Positions 8,228 through 18,007 of a stretch of DNA of 64,000 nt are shown here, in pieces. Source of the DNA: Chthoniobacteraceae bacterium. Lineage in GTDB: Bacteria; Verrucomicrobiota; Verrucomicrobiia; Chthoniobacterales; Chthoniobacteraceae. The notes below the pieces were generated by a model. The model was not told where the DNA came from. It saw only the letters and a list, made by a program, of their open reading frames with translations, and ran no database searches. The stretch is taken from assembly GCA_947476255.1 (NCBI GenBank), contig CANJPY010000002.1, positions 51,175 to 115,174 on the forward strand, read 5' to 3'. The translations under genes and the position numbers were made by a program. Every line of letters starts with the position of its first letter. Position 1 is the first letter of the stretch.

Positions 8228-10555
8228 TCACCTTGACGATGCTTTTCCGGAAACGGAAGTGCTGCCGGTCGCCGGCTTGGTCCCGGAGGGTAAAATTCGA
8301 AATTCACCGGCGGCGATTTTTTTCGAATTCGCCTTGGAAGGAACCGTAAAATGACCCAGTGCTCCGGACCCATCCGGGTTTCGTACCCCTCGGAAATCCA
8401 AGGTCCGGGAGCGTCCTGTTTTGGGATCGCTGAGTTTTAGCTGGCCTGAGAAAAAACCTGTCTTCTTATTATAGTTAATCTTTGTATCAGACACTTGGGA
8501 CAAAGGTGGAGCAATACTCTTGGGGGCGACGGAAAGAGGTTTGGCTGCAGCTGGTGAAGCCGCCTTGGCTGACGAGGCGAGGACTGGTGCGGCAATCATC
8601 GTCTTGTCCGTGACCGTCATGGGGACTTCCACGTCGGCAGATAGGTCTGCACCGGAAAGCTCGAGAATGGCATTGAGAATCCCTTCCTCCAGGCCCAGCA
8701 AATTCAGGCCGTCTGGAGCTGGGGCAAACCGGGAACCGATGACACCGTCATAGTTGATGAGATGGATGCCATCAGGAAAAGACCCTCCGCGTTTGGAAGC
8801 GGTTTGAAACCAGTCCACGGAGCCTGCAGAATCCCCCTCAGAGTTGATAAAAACACGGCTGGTTAGGGTGCTTTTACCGCTGGAATTCGGGAGGATGAAA
8901 TACAGCGGAAACCGGGCGCCGAAATCCTTGCTCTCGGAGACATAGCCGGCGGTGGAGGCGGGTGCACTTCCGTCTGCCGCCCAAACGGTTGCAGTCACCA
9001 AGCCTGTGGCCGAAATTTTATAGGAGCAGAAGCCCGGACCTCCGGGTTGGTCGACGCGTTTTGTTTCATCCGAAATAAACGCGAGGTTCACGGGCAGTTC
9101 ACTGGAGAACTGGCTTGGGTTCGCTTTGGTGGAGGGGGTGTAGCGGGAGCCAGTGGCGTAGGCAAAAGCCCCCGAGGCGGCATCGGTTAAGGTTCCCATT
9201 AGGGAGTAGTCATCCGGGCTGCCCGGACTCGCATAGCTGCTATCTATGAAAAATTGGCCGGTGAAGGTCACTCCGGATGAGGGGGGGGTGATGCTAATTT
9301 CCGCAGTGGCGGAATCCACTTTGGTGTGAGCCGAGGAGAATGCGTATTTGGAGAATTTATGCAGCAAATATCCCGAAAGGGCGCCTCCACGAGTCAGGTT
9401 TACCACCAACCGCCCTCCGTTGTTATCGTTGAACCCTAGGGAGCGATCAACCAAGGCGTCATAGGTACCGGTAAAACTTTCCAGCGGCGTGGCGGGGAGG
9501 ACAGTGAGAAGAAAGCGGACTTCGGAGGGTCTTGATCCGTCTTCCAAGACGGCTTGCACGGTCACTGGAAAAGTGCCGGCCTCCAGAGGGGTGCCCTTCA
9601 GAAAAACCGTGTGTAAGGGAGCGCTGAATTCCGTTGCCAGCCCCTGCGGTAATCCAGTGGCTTCCAGTGAAATCGCGCCGTTGTACCGGCTGCCGGACTT
9701 GGTTTCAACGTAGAAAAAGGGATTGCTGAAGGAGTTGCCCTGATATTTCACGTTCTGGCGGAACGCGGATGTGGAACTCTGGGCGACTAAACGATAGGAG
9801 GAGGAGCTTGACTCCTTGGGGAGCACTTGCAGCGAAAGCTTGGTGCTCGCCGCCGCGGTTCCATCAGCCCATTTAAAGACAATCGAAACGTGGTAACTGC
9901 CGGATGCGGTCGGAGTCCCGCTCAGGGAGTATACGCCGTCACGCGCAGGTGAAAATTGCAGGCCGGGGGGCAACCCTTCCGTGTCAAGACTCGTTTCTCC
10001 GCGGACGACCTGGTATTCGCTAGTGAGAAATATCCCGGCGTTGGCCACAGGCTGGTTTTCAACCAGTTCCCCTGCGTTATAAAAATTAGGGCTGCAGGTT
10101 TTCTGCCTAGGATCCTTGACGATGAAGGTGAAGGGCTTCTCCAGTGTGGTAGCGCCATCAGCCATGGCCGCCTGCAAGCGTACCGTGAAAGTCCCTGCTT
10201 CACTTGGAGTTCCCTCCAAGGCGGCAAGATCCCAATATTCCTTTCCCTTCTGGCGCAGTCGCATCCCTTTGGGCAGACTGCCTGACAGCGACACGGTGTA
10301 GGGGAGGCGGTACCACTGATTATCCCCCGGACTTGGCCGTTCAATCACGATGAAGGATTCAGCGGATTGGATCGGAGCGTTTACTTGAAGTTCGCGGGTG
10401 AAAAAAGCGGACAGGTTGTAAACCGAAGCGGCAACGGCATCAGCGACCGCAAAGACCCACAAAAACAGGCAAATGGAGGCATGAAGCACAACGCACAGGG
10501 AGGAGGCTGGCTGACTCATCAAACAGCGCTTCAAAGGGTGGTTTGATATCGACAT
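8228..10555 (-). CDS. Secreted protein with He_PIG/Ig-like repeats
   Basis: A frame of ~775 residues. The longest form begins at a TTG; the ATG at 10555 is preferred, and a second ATG at 10519 also precedes the hydrophobic signal segment (LHASICLFLWVFAVADAVAA). Three repeats in the first half match the putative Ig (He_PIG) pattern: LSGSLPKGMRLR with LEGTPSEAGTFTVRLQA, LPPGLQFSP with LSGTPTASGSYHVSI, and LPQGLATEF with LKGTPLEAGTFPVTV. The second half (FTGTYDALVDRSLGFNDNNG, then GGALSGYLLHKF) resembles a C-terminal beta-rich domain that I recall from Verrucomicrobia surface proteins. Such proteins are usually adhesive or structural. It is divergent from the Ig-like gene at 10905. Confidence 0.75.
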   Translation of the reverse strand: MSISNHPLKRCLMSQPASSLCVVLHASICLFLWVFAVADAVAASVYNLSAFFTRELQVNAPIQSAESFIVIERPSPGDNQWYRLPYTVSLSGSLPKGMRLRQKGKEYWDLAALEGTPSEAGTFTVRLQAAMADGATTLEKPFTFIVKDPRQKTCSPNFYNAGELVENQPVANAGIFLTSEYQVVRGETSLDTEGLPPGLQFSPARDGVYSLSGTPTASGSYHVSIVFKWADGTAAASTKLSLQVLPKESSSSSYRLVAQSSTSAFRQNVKYQGNSFSNPFFYVETKSGSRYNGAISLEATGLPQGLATEFSAPLHTVFLKGTPLEAGTFPVTVQAVLEDGSRPSEVRFLLTVLPATPLESFTGTYDALVDRSLGFNDNNGGRLVVNLTRGGALSGYLLHKFSKYAFSSAHTKVDSATAEISITPPSSGVTFTGQFFIDSSYASPGSPDDYSLMGTLTDAASGAFAYATGSRYTPSTKANPSQFSSELPVNLAFISDETKRVDQPGGPGFCSYKISATGLVTATVWAADGSAPASTAGYVSESKDFGARFPLYFILPNSSGKSTLTSRVFINSEGDSAGSVDWFQTASKRGGSFPDGIHLINYDGVIGSRFAPAPDGLNLLGLEEGILNAILELSGADLSADVEVPMTVTDKTMIAAPVLASSAKAASPAAAKPLSVAPKSIAPPLSQVSDTKINYNKKTGFFSGQLKLSDPKTGRSRTLDFRGVRNPDGSGALGHFTVPSKANSKKIAAGEFRILPSGTKPATGSTSVSGKASSR

Positions 10556-10904
10556 GTTCTTCAATTGTGAGTTTCACTAGTTACGTTAGCGGTACTGGCT
10601 TTGAATGTCAATCTTCAGCCGTCTGGGGAGGCTTCGCCGCGGTTCAAATTCGGCCGGTCCGAACGGAATCATGAACCTCCAGACCCACTCTAGGTCTACG
10701 ACATCACGGATCGGGCCGCCGTTGAATGGCGTTGCAATCAAATCTCAAACGCACAAGCTTGAGCGCCAGGAAGAATCCGACTAACTTTCAGATTTACAAT
10801 GCCTGTATGATGTGAGGAAAGCGCGCCGGCGTCGGTGGCGCCCACCTGAGACAACGCACAGAGACAACGCACAGAGACAAGTCGCACCCGCAGAACCCAC
10901 AGCT
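10556..10904. other. Divergent intergenic region, with a 13-bp direct repeat
   Basis: About 350 bp between two divergent exported-protein genes. Close to the rightward start, around 10849-10880, the unit ACAACGCACAGAG occurs twice in tandem. I saw no convincing promoter, RNA or riboswitch. The upstream GTG-initiated extension of the rightward gene overlaps this stretch, but it is arginine-rich and non-coding in character. Confidence 0.4.
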
Positions 10905-12818
10905 ATGAAACACACGCACCGCACTATTTTGAGGAGAGGGATCACGCTGCTGAGCCTGGTCGCCTGCCTTTTTTCCGAGTTTACGGCGTCTGCCGTCGTT
11001 CCCACGGGCCAGGCTCCGCAAATCACGGCCGTAAAAGTCTACACTCCCGCAGGAAGTGTGGTGGAAGCATCCACCACTGACGACTCATCCCGCTCCGTCG
11101 CCTTGGAGGTTACGGTGGAGGCCGACGCCCAAGGGGTGGAGTGGTTTAATCTTTGGTTTGCTTCTCCGGACGGCAAAAGCATCGCCGCGTTTGAAGGATA
11201 CAGCGGCTCCCCCACCAAAACCGATCCCTTCACACCGATGGCTCTTCAAAAACAGACTTTTTTGATCAACAAGCATGGGTTGAATTACTGGAATCCTTTC
11301 AACAAGATGCCTAGTTACGATCTGGATGCTGTGGGAACGTGGAAGCTGGTGGGATGCGAATTGATCGGAAGGAATGGCCAGTGGCGGTCGTACGCTGTGG
11401 ATACAAAGCAGGTGTACGGCAGTGCACCACTGCCAGTCGGACTTACTGCGACTTCTTTCAAAGTGACCCGCTACTTTTCCAAGCAACCGGTTCACAGCGT
11501 CGTTGCTCCGGGAGCATCCCTGAGGCTCTCGCCCTCACTTGCGTCCGCCCTGCCAAAAGCCACTTATCAATGGTACCTCAACGGCGTCGCGATTCCCAAA
11601 GCAACTGCGCTCACCTTTTCAAAAACAGGGGCGAGTGTGGCCGACGCCGGACTCTACCAGCTCGAAATGACAACCGGTGCCACGAAGGTTCGTTCAGATT
11701 CCGTCGTGGTTTCGATCCGCACGGCAAACGTGCAAGCTACAAGGACTGCGATCAACAACCAGAATGGCACCAGTGCCTCCAGCTATGCCACCAAAGCGCT
11801 GGCTGAAAGTCCTGCTGGTTCCGAGGCGCTTTTCGCGAGTGCCCTGAGCGCGCTCTACAATGTCCTTGCCGACACCAAAACCAGCCAATCTCTGAAGACG
11901 CTGGGCGTCAACCTTTCGCTGACGTTCCCGCTGGCACCCAACGCACTCGATAACTACACGTTGCCAAGCAGCGCCAGTTCAACGACGATTACAAGCTGGG
12001 TGGATAACGTGGTGCTGCCGGCACTGCAAACAGCCACCACGCGACTCTCAAAAATCACGGACCCTAAGTTCGTGACGTTTATCAGCGCCGCGGACTTTGC
12101 GGGTTGGGGTGTTGACACGGTGGGGGCGGCTCCGATGGTTGTCGACTACGGTGACATTCAAATGGCGCAGGTTTTTCTGAACGGACTCAGTGCCATTTTC
12201 AACCTTACCTCCAGCATGAACACTGGGGTTGTTTTCAGTTGGCTTTCGAGCACTGCGGATCAGGGCAAGCTTTCAATCCAGACGCTCCTTTCAAAATATC
12301 CGTCTCTTCTTGCCGCATCGGCAACGGGTCCCGCTAAACAGCATGCCTCCTTTCAAGCGCTGGGCAAAATGGCGGATGCTTACCTCAACTTCTCCGAATT
12401 TATCTACAACCGCTCTCGCACGGCTACAGCAACTCGCCTAGTCAGTGGGGACCGTAATCTTTTCCCTGCCTTAAACCTCTTTGAGCAGGATCCCGGCGTT
12501 ACGAACTATTACGACCTCTTGTATCGCGACTTCGCCACAAACGTCAAAACCTCCATAACAACGGGGCCAGTTTCATTCATCGCCGACCACTCCGAGGAGC
12601 GCGGGGTGACCAGCAGGTATCGCGTCAATCTGAAGGCTCTCGATTCGAGGCCGGCCGGCATGAGATCTTCCGTGCCCGTTTTTTCCAAAAACCAGGTTCT
12701 GGGAACGGTTCCCAACCCTATTTTCAACGGTGTCTTGCCGGATATGACCTCGAAGAGCTTAAAATCGCGACTCGAGGCCGGTCGGCCTAAGTTTAACGAA
12801 GCGATGAATACGCAGTAA
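10905..12818 (+). CDS. Exported Ig-like domain-containing protein
   Basis: The frame can be extended to a GTG at 10812, but the ATG at 10905 begins a normal signal peptide (MKHTHRTILRRGITLLSLVA...ASAV), giving 637 residues. An Ig-like domain lies at about residues 185-270, with the typical YQWYLNGVAIPKA, then VADAGLYQLEM and VVVSI. The rest has many Ser/Thr/Ala-rich helical stretches and no recognised enzymatic motif. It is followed 34 bp later by a lipoprotein gene on the same strand, so both may form a surface or cell-wall module. The function is unknown. Confidence 0.75.
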   Translation: MKHTHRTILRRGITLLSLVACLFSEFTASAVVPTGQAPQITAVKVYTPAGSVVEASTTDDSSRSVALEVTVEADAQGVEWFNLWFASPDGKSIAAFEGYSGSPTKTDPFTPMALQKQTFLINKHGLNYWNPFNKMPSYDLDAVGTWKLVGCELIGRNGQWRSYAVDTKQVYGSAPLPVGLTATSFKVTRYFSKQPVHSVVAPGASLRLSPSLASALPKATYQWYLNGVAIPKATALTFSKTGASVADAGLYQLEMTTGATKVRSDSVVVSIRTANVQATRTAINNQNGTSASSYATKALAESPAGSEALFASALSALYNVLADTKTSQSLKTLGVNLSLTFPLAPNALDNYTLPSSASSTTITSWVDNVVLPALQTATTRLSKITDPKFVTFISAADFAGWGVDTVGAAPMVVDYGDIQMAQVFLNGLSAIFNLTSSMNTGVVFSWLSSTADQGKLSIQTLLSKYPSLLAASATGPAKQHASFQALGKMADAYLNFSEFIYNRSRTATATRLVSGDRNLFPALNLFEQDPGVTNYYDLLYRDFATNVKTSITTGPVSFIADHSEERGVTSRYRVNLKALDSRPAGMRSSVPVFSKNQVLGTVPNPIFNGVLPDMTSKSLKSRLEAGRPKFNEAMNTQ

Positions 12819-12852
12819 GTGTTTCCATGACCCTCGATTTTGCAGGGAAACC

Positions 12853-13512
12853 ATGACGTGCCTCCTGCGTAGTTCGCACCAGAAAAATACGATTCCCGCA
12901 CCGCTGATCTGTTTCGGATTTCTTCTGGGGATTGTTCTGTCCGCTGGGTGCAAGAAAAACGGGGATGAACTGGCGTCGCCTCCTGCTTTTGAAGAAGCCC
13001 CCCAAGGGGCTCAAGTGCGGATGCAACAGGTGTCTATTCCGCTGGAGTTACGAAACGAGGCCGGTGCCATTCAAGAGCAGGGAAGCGCCAGGATTCAGTT
13101 CGTCTCCGTCGGGGCGGGAAAGCATAAAGGAGGACTGATGAAGGTCCTTGCACCTGCCATTCAGGCGGACGCGACCTCTGTAGAAATAGACGGGGACGAC
13201 TTAAGGATTCTCACGGAACTTTCCTCGGCGCTGCGATCCCTTTTGCCATTGAAAGAGATCCAGTTTAGAGGGTTTTCAGTGGTCCGCACCGGAGGGGAAA
13301 TGCTGCTGCAGTGCTCAAGGGCGAGTGTGGCTGACGACGAGGAATGGAAGTTCGAACATGTCAGACTTCATGGTGGCGAGATGCAGTCCAGTTTTAGACT
13401 GAAATTGGCAGCTCAAAAGAACCCTCAAAAAGCCCTGTCCACTTCCGCTTCAAAAAACAACGTAGAAACAGAGCCGAGGTCCCAATATCCCAAAAAAGAG
13501 CACACTCCTTGA
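12853..13512 (+). CDS. Putative lipoprotein
   Basis: A 219-residue protein. A hydrophobic N-terminal segment ends in a lipobox (LSAGC, Cys at ~33), predicting lipid attachment at the outer face of a membrane. The middle (~45-180) alternates beta-strand-like segments. The last ~35 residues are polar and low complexity (QKALSTSASKNNVETEPRSQ). I do not recognise the family. It probably shares a transcript with the Ig-like gene upstream and ends 21 bp before the convergent adaptor gene. Confidence 0.65.
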   Translation: MTCLLRSSHQKNTIPAPLICFGFLLGIVLSAGCKKNGDELASPPAFEEAPQGAQVRMQQVSIPLELRNEAGAIQEQGSARIQFVSVGAGKHKGGLMKVLAPAIQADATSVEIDGDDLRILTELSSALRSLLPLKEIQFRGFSVVRTGGEMLLQCSRASVADDEEWKFEHVRLHGGEMQSSFRLKLAAQKNPQKALSTSASKNNVETEPRSQYPKKEHTP

Positions 13513-13533
13513 GGTCTCACATCGGCATTCGGG

Positions 13534-14772
13534 CTAGCGGCTCGAAGGGTTGAGCTGCCTCTGTTGCACCCGCAAGCCTTCGCGCACCGCATCCGGAGGA
13601 TGCACAAGGACCAGCTCGCCCTCCTGCAGGCCCGAGAGGATTTCAGCGGTTTGCCCGTTTTGATGACCGACTTGGACTTCACGCAGGCGGGCCGCTCCGT
13701 CTGTCAGTGTAAAACACGTCCAGGCCATGCCGCGCCGAAATAACGCACCTGCAGGAACCTGCAGCACCTGTTCGGCGTGCCATGTCTGGATGCGTCCTTC
13801 CACACGAAAGCGGTCCCCCAGTTTGGGAGCAGTTGGGAGGGGGCCTGTAAAATCAAGCATGACACGCACGCGCTGTTCCTCGACGCCGAGGGCGGAGGTT
13901 TTGGTGAATGCGGCGGGTTCCACCAAACGCACCCGCGCCGGCAGTGGGTCTGTTCCCCCCCACCGTTCGATGAACGCGGTGGCGCCGGGCACGACACCTG
14001 CGGCATCCGTGGAAAGCAGTTCAATTTCCGTCTCGAGTTCATTGGGATCGCCTATTTCGAGCAACGCGGTGCCCGGGGCAACACTCCGCGTGTTTTCTTC
14101 AAACACGTTCAGGACGACGCCAGTCACGGGGGAGAGAAGTTCGAGGGGCGCACTTCCCGCCGGTCCCGTGCGCAGCAAAGCTTGCGCTTGGACGAGTTCG
14201 TAACGCGCGACATCCCTGCTGAACTCGGCGGCTTTCCACTCGCGATTCCGCATCACGGCTCCGAGATCCGCCGAATCCCTTTCCTTTTCCGAGATCGCTC
14301 CCGACCCTGCGAGGGCTTCCGCCCGCTTGCGTTCGCGCTCCGCCAAGTCTGCCGCTGATGCTGCCCGGGCCACATCCGCCTCCCTTTGTTGGAGGGCCGC
14401 CTCGGCTGATTGGACGCGCGCTTCCGCCTGACTGCGACTGCGCGGACTCAAAAGTTCTGAAGGCTCTGGGTCGATCACCGCAACCAAAGTCTGCCCGGCG
14501 AGCACGGGATCTCCGGCGCGCAACGCTGTCCGGCGTACGAGGCCCGGCAGGGGGGGCGAAATGATATACCGGTTGCGGATGCGTGTTTTTCCTTCTTCAA
14601 GCACCGAGACAACCATCTGCGCCCTCTGTGCGGCGGCGGTTTCGACAGGAAGAGGCCGTGCGCGAAAATTGAACCCCAACGTGGCGGCAATCGCAACGGG
14701 GACCATCCAGCGGAGGTGCCGGAACAAAGAGCGCTTTTTGGGAGTCGCTGCCGATGCAGCAGGGTCAGACAT
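13534..14772 (-). CDS. HlyD/RND-type periplasmic adaptor (membrane fusion protein)
   Basis: A 412-residue protein. An N-terminal cytoplasmic stub and one membrane anchor (LRWMVPVAIAATLGFNF, residues ~20-36) are followed by the biotinyl-lipoyl half-motif (RRTALRAGDPVLAGQTLVAV, ~79-98), an alpha-helical hairpin (SQAEARVQSAEAALQQREAD onward), the second lipoyl half (LLSPVTGVVLNV) and beta-barrel domains. Such adaptors connect an inner-membrane transporter to the outer membrane. It lies 18 bp after the ABC permease gene on the same strand, so the two form an exporter unit. No ATPase or TolC-like gene is adjacent. Confidence 0.88.
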   Translation of the reverse strand: MSDPAASAATPKKRSLFRHLRWMVPVAIAATLGFNFRARPLPVETAAAQRAQMVVSVLEEGKTRIRNRYIISPPLPGLVRRTALRAGDPVLAGQTLVAVIDPEPSELLSPRSRSQAEARVQSAEAALQQREADVARAASAADLAERERKRAEALAGSGAISEKERDSADLGAVMRNREWKAAEFSRDVARYELVQAQALLRTGPAGSAPLELLSPVTGVVLNVFEENTRSVAPGTALLEIGDPNELETEIELLSTDAAGVVPGATAFIERWGGTDPLPARVRLVEPAAFTKTSALGVEEQRVRVMLDFTGPLPTAPKLGDRFRVEGRIQTWHAEQVLQVPAGALFRRGMAWTCFTLTDGAARLREVQVGHQNGQTAEILSGLQEGELVLVHPPDAVREGLRVQQRQLNPSSR

Positions 14773-14790
14773 GGAGAAGAGGAGGGCAGC

Positions 14791-17154
14791 TTATTCTGCG
14801 GCTTTGAGCACGGCAAGCAGGTCTAATTGCCGGATTCGGCGTGCGACGAGAGCAAAGGAGAGCGACGCGGAGGCGAGCACAATGGTGGCTGCCATGGCGA
14901 AATTGTGGGAGGTTAAAATGAGAGGGAGACGCACACTCTCGGTGTTCACCTTAGAGATGATGAGGTGCGAAAGCTTGCTTCCAAAAAGCAGGCCGGCAGG
15001 GATGGAGGTAAGCGTGAGCAACGTCAGTTCGCCAATCAGCACGGAGGAGACTTCTCCGTGGGTAAAGCCGAGGACGCGAAGGGTGGCGAGATCCCGGCTG
15101 CGTTCGGAAAGGGCGATGCGTGCGCTGTTGTAGACCACTCCAAACGCGACAACCACGGCAAAGGAAAAGTAGAGAGTTTGCAGCAGGTTGATGCTCTCCG
15201 CGGTGGTTTCTTTGAAACTGGTACGCGTGGCTTCTTTCAACCGCAGGACTGAAATTGCGGGGGTATTTTTGATGCGCGGGAACAGCCGGTCCCAGAGGTG
15301 GGTGTCGACTTGAAGGTGGGCGCCGCTGACGGTATCGCCTTCTTGAAGCAGCGCATGGAGAGCCTCGATGCCCATATAGGCGTTGAGTCCCGCATAGTCG
15401 GTGACGAGAGCCTGGAGCTTTACGGAATACACGGGGCGTTTGCCTTCGAGCACTTCCACTTGTACATAGTCCCCGGGCGCCGCTTGCAAAATTTCGGCGA
15501 GTTTGGAGGAAATGGCGAGGCCAGACGGGGGGACACCCACAGGCTCTCCGTGTTGATCCAAAGGCCTGTTGAGGGCGCCATTGGGGTCCAGCCCTGTGAG
15601 CAAAAGTCGGCGGGAGTGGTGGCCGAACCGGATGCGCACAGGGACGGTTCGAAACGCCTCGCTTTTGAGCACACCGGGCAGTTGTGCCAGCGCGTGAGCG
15701 GCGCGCGCGCTTCCTGGTTCACGTAGTCCTACAGAGGCATTTTGGCGCTGGGCGACGTCCCATTCAAACGAAAGCAGGTGGTCCACTCCATCGCGCATGG
15801 CACCCGGCAGCACGGGAATTCCAGCAGCGAGGGCGAGCCCGAGGGTGGTGAACAGGGCCTGCGCCGGGCGTCTTTCAATGTTACGAAGTGCCATTCGCAC
15901 GGGCAGGGGAAGTGCTTTGGCGAAGCCCCAGCGCTCTGGCAGGGAAGGCCGGAAGGATGCCGGAGGCTCGGGGCGCATGGCCTGTGCAGGTGAGAGCCGG
16001 ATGGCCTGAAGGACGGCGCCAAAAACACCGGCAAAGGCGGCGAGGGCGCTTGCCGTGAAGGCGATGCCAACAGCGCCCCAAGCGGGCTGGAAGGGGAGCT
16101 CGGGGAATTTAAAAAACTTGTGATACAGGGCCACAAATTCGCTGCCGAGGTGTAGTCCACCCGCTGTTCCAAGGGACGTCCCCAGGAGGACCATCACGAG
16201 GGCAAACTTACCATAGTGCATGCCTATTTCCCGACGCGTGAACCCGAAGGCTTTGAGCTGCGCGATCTGTTCGCGTTGCAGGCGGACTAAACGGGTCAGT
16301 ACCGAACTGCTCATAAAGGCGGCGACGCTTAGGAACGCCAGTGGAAATGCCACAGCAAGTGTACTCAGGATGCCCAGTTCATCGTTAAGCCGGCTTGCGG
16401 AGGGATGCTCGCGCAGGCCAAAGGCGCCGAGTCCTCCGTATCGCGCCAGCAGCAGATCCAGCTCCGCCTGAATTGCATCCGGCGCGATCCCCGGACCGGT
16501 GGATAACACGAGGTTGTTGAAGGCCCCGTCCAGATCCATTGCCGCCGCGAGTTCTCGCTCGCGCATCCAAAAAATACCGAACCGGCTGGCATCGGGCAGC
16601 GTCTCCCCCGGGCGTGCTTCAAAGATGAATTCTGGGGAAAGCGCGATGCCGGTAATGAGGAGACGTTGTTTTTTGCCTCGCAAGGTGGCTTCCAGAACAT
16701 CGCCGGGGTGCAGGCCTCTGGCCTCGGCAAAAGATTCCGACACTGCGACTTCTCCCCGAGTTCCGGAAGCAGGCAGGCGGCCCTTTCTCAGAAATAGTTT
16801 CAGGAGTGTGGGATCACGTTCATCGGGCAGTGAAATGGCGAGGCCGTCGGCCGGTTCAAGAATGCCTGGAAGATCCAGCAGGAGCGTCCCTTTAACGCGC
16901 GCTTCCACGTGCGTGACGCCGGGAATTGCCGTGACGCGCGGGAGAAGGGATTTGGGGGCGCGCCGTAAATCGGCGAAGACACTTCCCATTTGATTTCCCG
17001 CGTAATAGAGGTCGCGTTTTTGGGAGAGCGAGACCATTAAACTGCGCGAAAGGATCATCATGGCCAACCCGCAGGCCATGACGAGGGCCACTGCGGCGAC
17101 CTGTCCCTTCATGGCACCCAGATCGCGCACGAGTTTGCGGTCGAGCGGGGTCAT
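14791..17154 (-). CDS. FtsX-like ABC transporter permease
   Basis: About 787 residues from the ATG at 17154 (MTPLDRKLVRDLGAMKGQ); a TTG at 17199 would add 15 residues and looks less likely. The architecture is N-terminal TM helix (VAAVALVMACGLAMMILS), a large periplasmic domain, three central TM helices, a second periplasmic domain (residues ~450-650), and a C-terminal FtsX set of three TM helices (LYFSFAVVVAFGVVYNSARI, then LTLLTLTSIPAGLLFG and FAMAATIVLASASLSFALVA). The motif ATLRVLGFTHGEVSSVLIGE is typical of LolC/FtsX-type permeases. The gene is coupled to the HlyD adaptor. The cognate ATPase must be elsewhere if this pair is functional. Confidence 0.88.
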   Translation of the reverse strand: MTPLDRKLVRDLGAMKGQVAAVALVMACGLAMMILSRSLMVSLSQKRDLYYAGNQMGSVFADLRRAPKSLLPRVTAIPGVTHVEARVKGTLLLDLPGILEPADGLAISLPDERDPTLLKLFLRKGRLPASGTRGEVAVSESFAEARGLHPGDVLEATLRGKKQRLLITGIALSPEFIFEARPGETLPDASRFGIFWMRERELAAAMDLDGAFNNLVLSTGPGIAPDAIQAELDLLLARYGGLGAFGLREHPSASRLNDELGILSTLAVAFPLAFLSVAAFMSSSVLTRLVRLQREQIAQLKAFGFTRREIGMHYGKFALVMVLLGTSLGTAGGLHLGSEFVALYHKFFKFPELPFQPAWGAVGIAFTASALAAFAGVFGAVLQAIRLSPAQAMRPEPPASFRPSLPERWGFAKALPLPVRMALRNIERRPAQALFTTLGLALAAGIPVLPGAMRDGVDHLLSFEWDVAQRQNASVGLREPGSARAAHALAQLPGVLKSEAFRTVPVRIRFGHHSRRLLLTGLDPNGALNRPLDQHGEPVGVPPSGLAISSKLAEILQAAPGDYVQVEVLEGKRPVYSVKLQALVTDYAGLNAYMGIEALHALLQEGDTVSGAHLQVDTHLWDRLFPRIKNTPAISVLRLKEATRTSFKETTAESINLLQTLYFSFAVVVAFGVVYNSARIALSERSRDLATLRVLGFTHGEVSSVLIGELTLLTLTSIPAGLLFGSKLSHLIISKVNTESVRLPLILTSHNFAMAATIVLASASLSFALVARRIRQLDLLAVLKAAE

Positions 17155-17199
17155 GGGAGCGGGGGAAAAATTTCGTGCCGCATGGCGGAGAGGCCCCAA

Positions 17200-17323
17200 G
17201 AAGGGGGAGTGAAAGGATTATGGAGGTTGAAAGAAGGAAAGCTCAAGTCCCGCCGGCAGGTTCGCTCCGCCGAGGCGCCTAGATGGTATCAGAGTTCTCA
17301 GAGATACCAGATCCGCAGCCTCC
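17200..17323. other. Short gap with an inverted repeat downstream of radC
   Basis: TGGTATC (17284-17290) and GATACCA (17303-17309) form a 7-bp inverted repeat about 15 bp after the radC stop on the minus strand. No T-tract follows, so it may be a stalled-end structure or a binding site. Confidence 0.35.
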
Positions 17324-18007
17324 TTAAATGAGGCCGATTTGTTTAAAAGAAAACCAGGGGCTTCGGCCGTTGTCAGGGGAACCCAGAATTACATGGTCTA
17401 ACAAGTGTACCTGCAACAATTTGGAGGCCTCGGTGAGCCGCGCGGTCAAACGGCGGTCCGCCTCGCTCGGACTGGGATCGCCGGAGGGATGGTTGTGGAC
17501 GAGAATGAAGGCGAAGGCGGCGGCGGTGAATACAGGCCCGAAGATATCTCGAGGATGGGCGATGCTTTCATTGATCGTGCCTCTGGAAACCTCCTCGACG
17601 CGCATGAGCTGGTAGCGCGTGTCCAGGAGCACCACTCTCAGGGATTCCTTGGTGAGGACCCGCATTTCCATGCCGAGCAACTGGAAGACGCGTTCTGGAG
17701 AATCAATGCGCTCCCGGCGTACACATTCCGCACTGAGCCTCGAGGCGAGGCCGAACGCGGCAGCCAGTTGCACGGCTTTGGCACTACTCAAGCCGCGTAA
17801 TTTTGCCAACTCGTTGACGCTGCAACGGCTTAACCCACCCAGTGAACCGTAGCGTTTGAGCAGTTGCTGCCCCAAATCCACGGCGCTTGAGCCCACGATG
17901 CCCGTGCGTATGAGAACCGCTAGCAACTCCCCGTCTGTTAGGGCGCCATGACCTTGTGTTAAAAGCTTCTCCCCCGGCCTCTCCTCTCCCTCCATCTGCT
18001 TCATCAT
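17324..18007 (-). CDS. radC: RadC/JAB-MPN domain DNA repair-type protein
   Basis: A 227-residue protein. The N-terminal part has the UPF0758 start (RPGEKLLTQGHGALTDGELL) and a helix-hairpin-helix (ELAKLRGLSSAKAVQL, ~66-81). The C-terminal JAB/MPN domain has the metal-binding signature HNHPSGDPSPSEAD (His171, His173, Asp184) with an upstream Glu in RGTINESIAHPR. The fold resembles JAMM metalloproteases; the cellular role of RadC is unsettled despite its historical link to recombination repair. The start is supported by an unusually strong purine-rich Shine-Dalgarno (GGAGGAGGT) immediately upstream. It is a single gene. Confidence 0.92.
   Translation of the reverse strand: MMKQMEGEERPGEKLLTQGHGALTDGELLAVLIRTGIVGSSAVDLGQQLLKRYGSLGGLSRCSVNELAKLRGLSSAKAVQLAAAFGLASRLSAECVRRERIDSPERVFQLLGMEMRVLTKESLRVVLLDTRYQLMRVEEVSRGTINESIAHPRDIFGPVFTAAAFAFILVHNHPSGDPSPSEADRRLTARLTEASKLLQVHLLDHVILGSPDNGRSPWFSFKQIGLI

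Noticed and set aside
10640..10700. GGTTCAAATTC resembling a tRNA T-arm
   Set aside because: No acceptor, D-arm or anticodon stem can be drawn around it.
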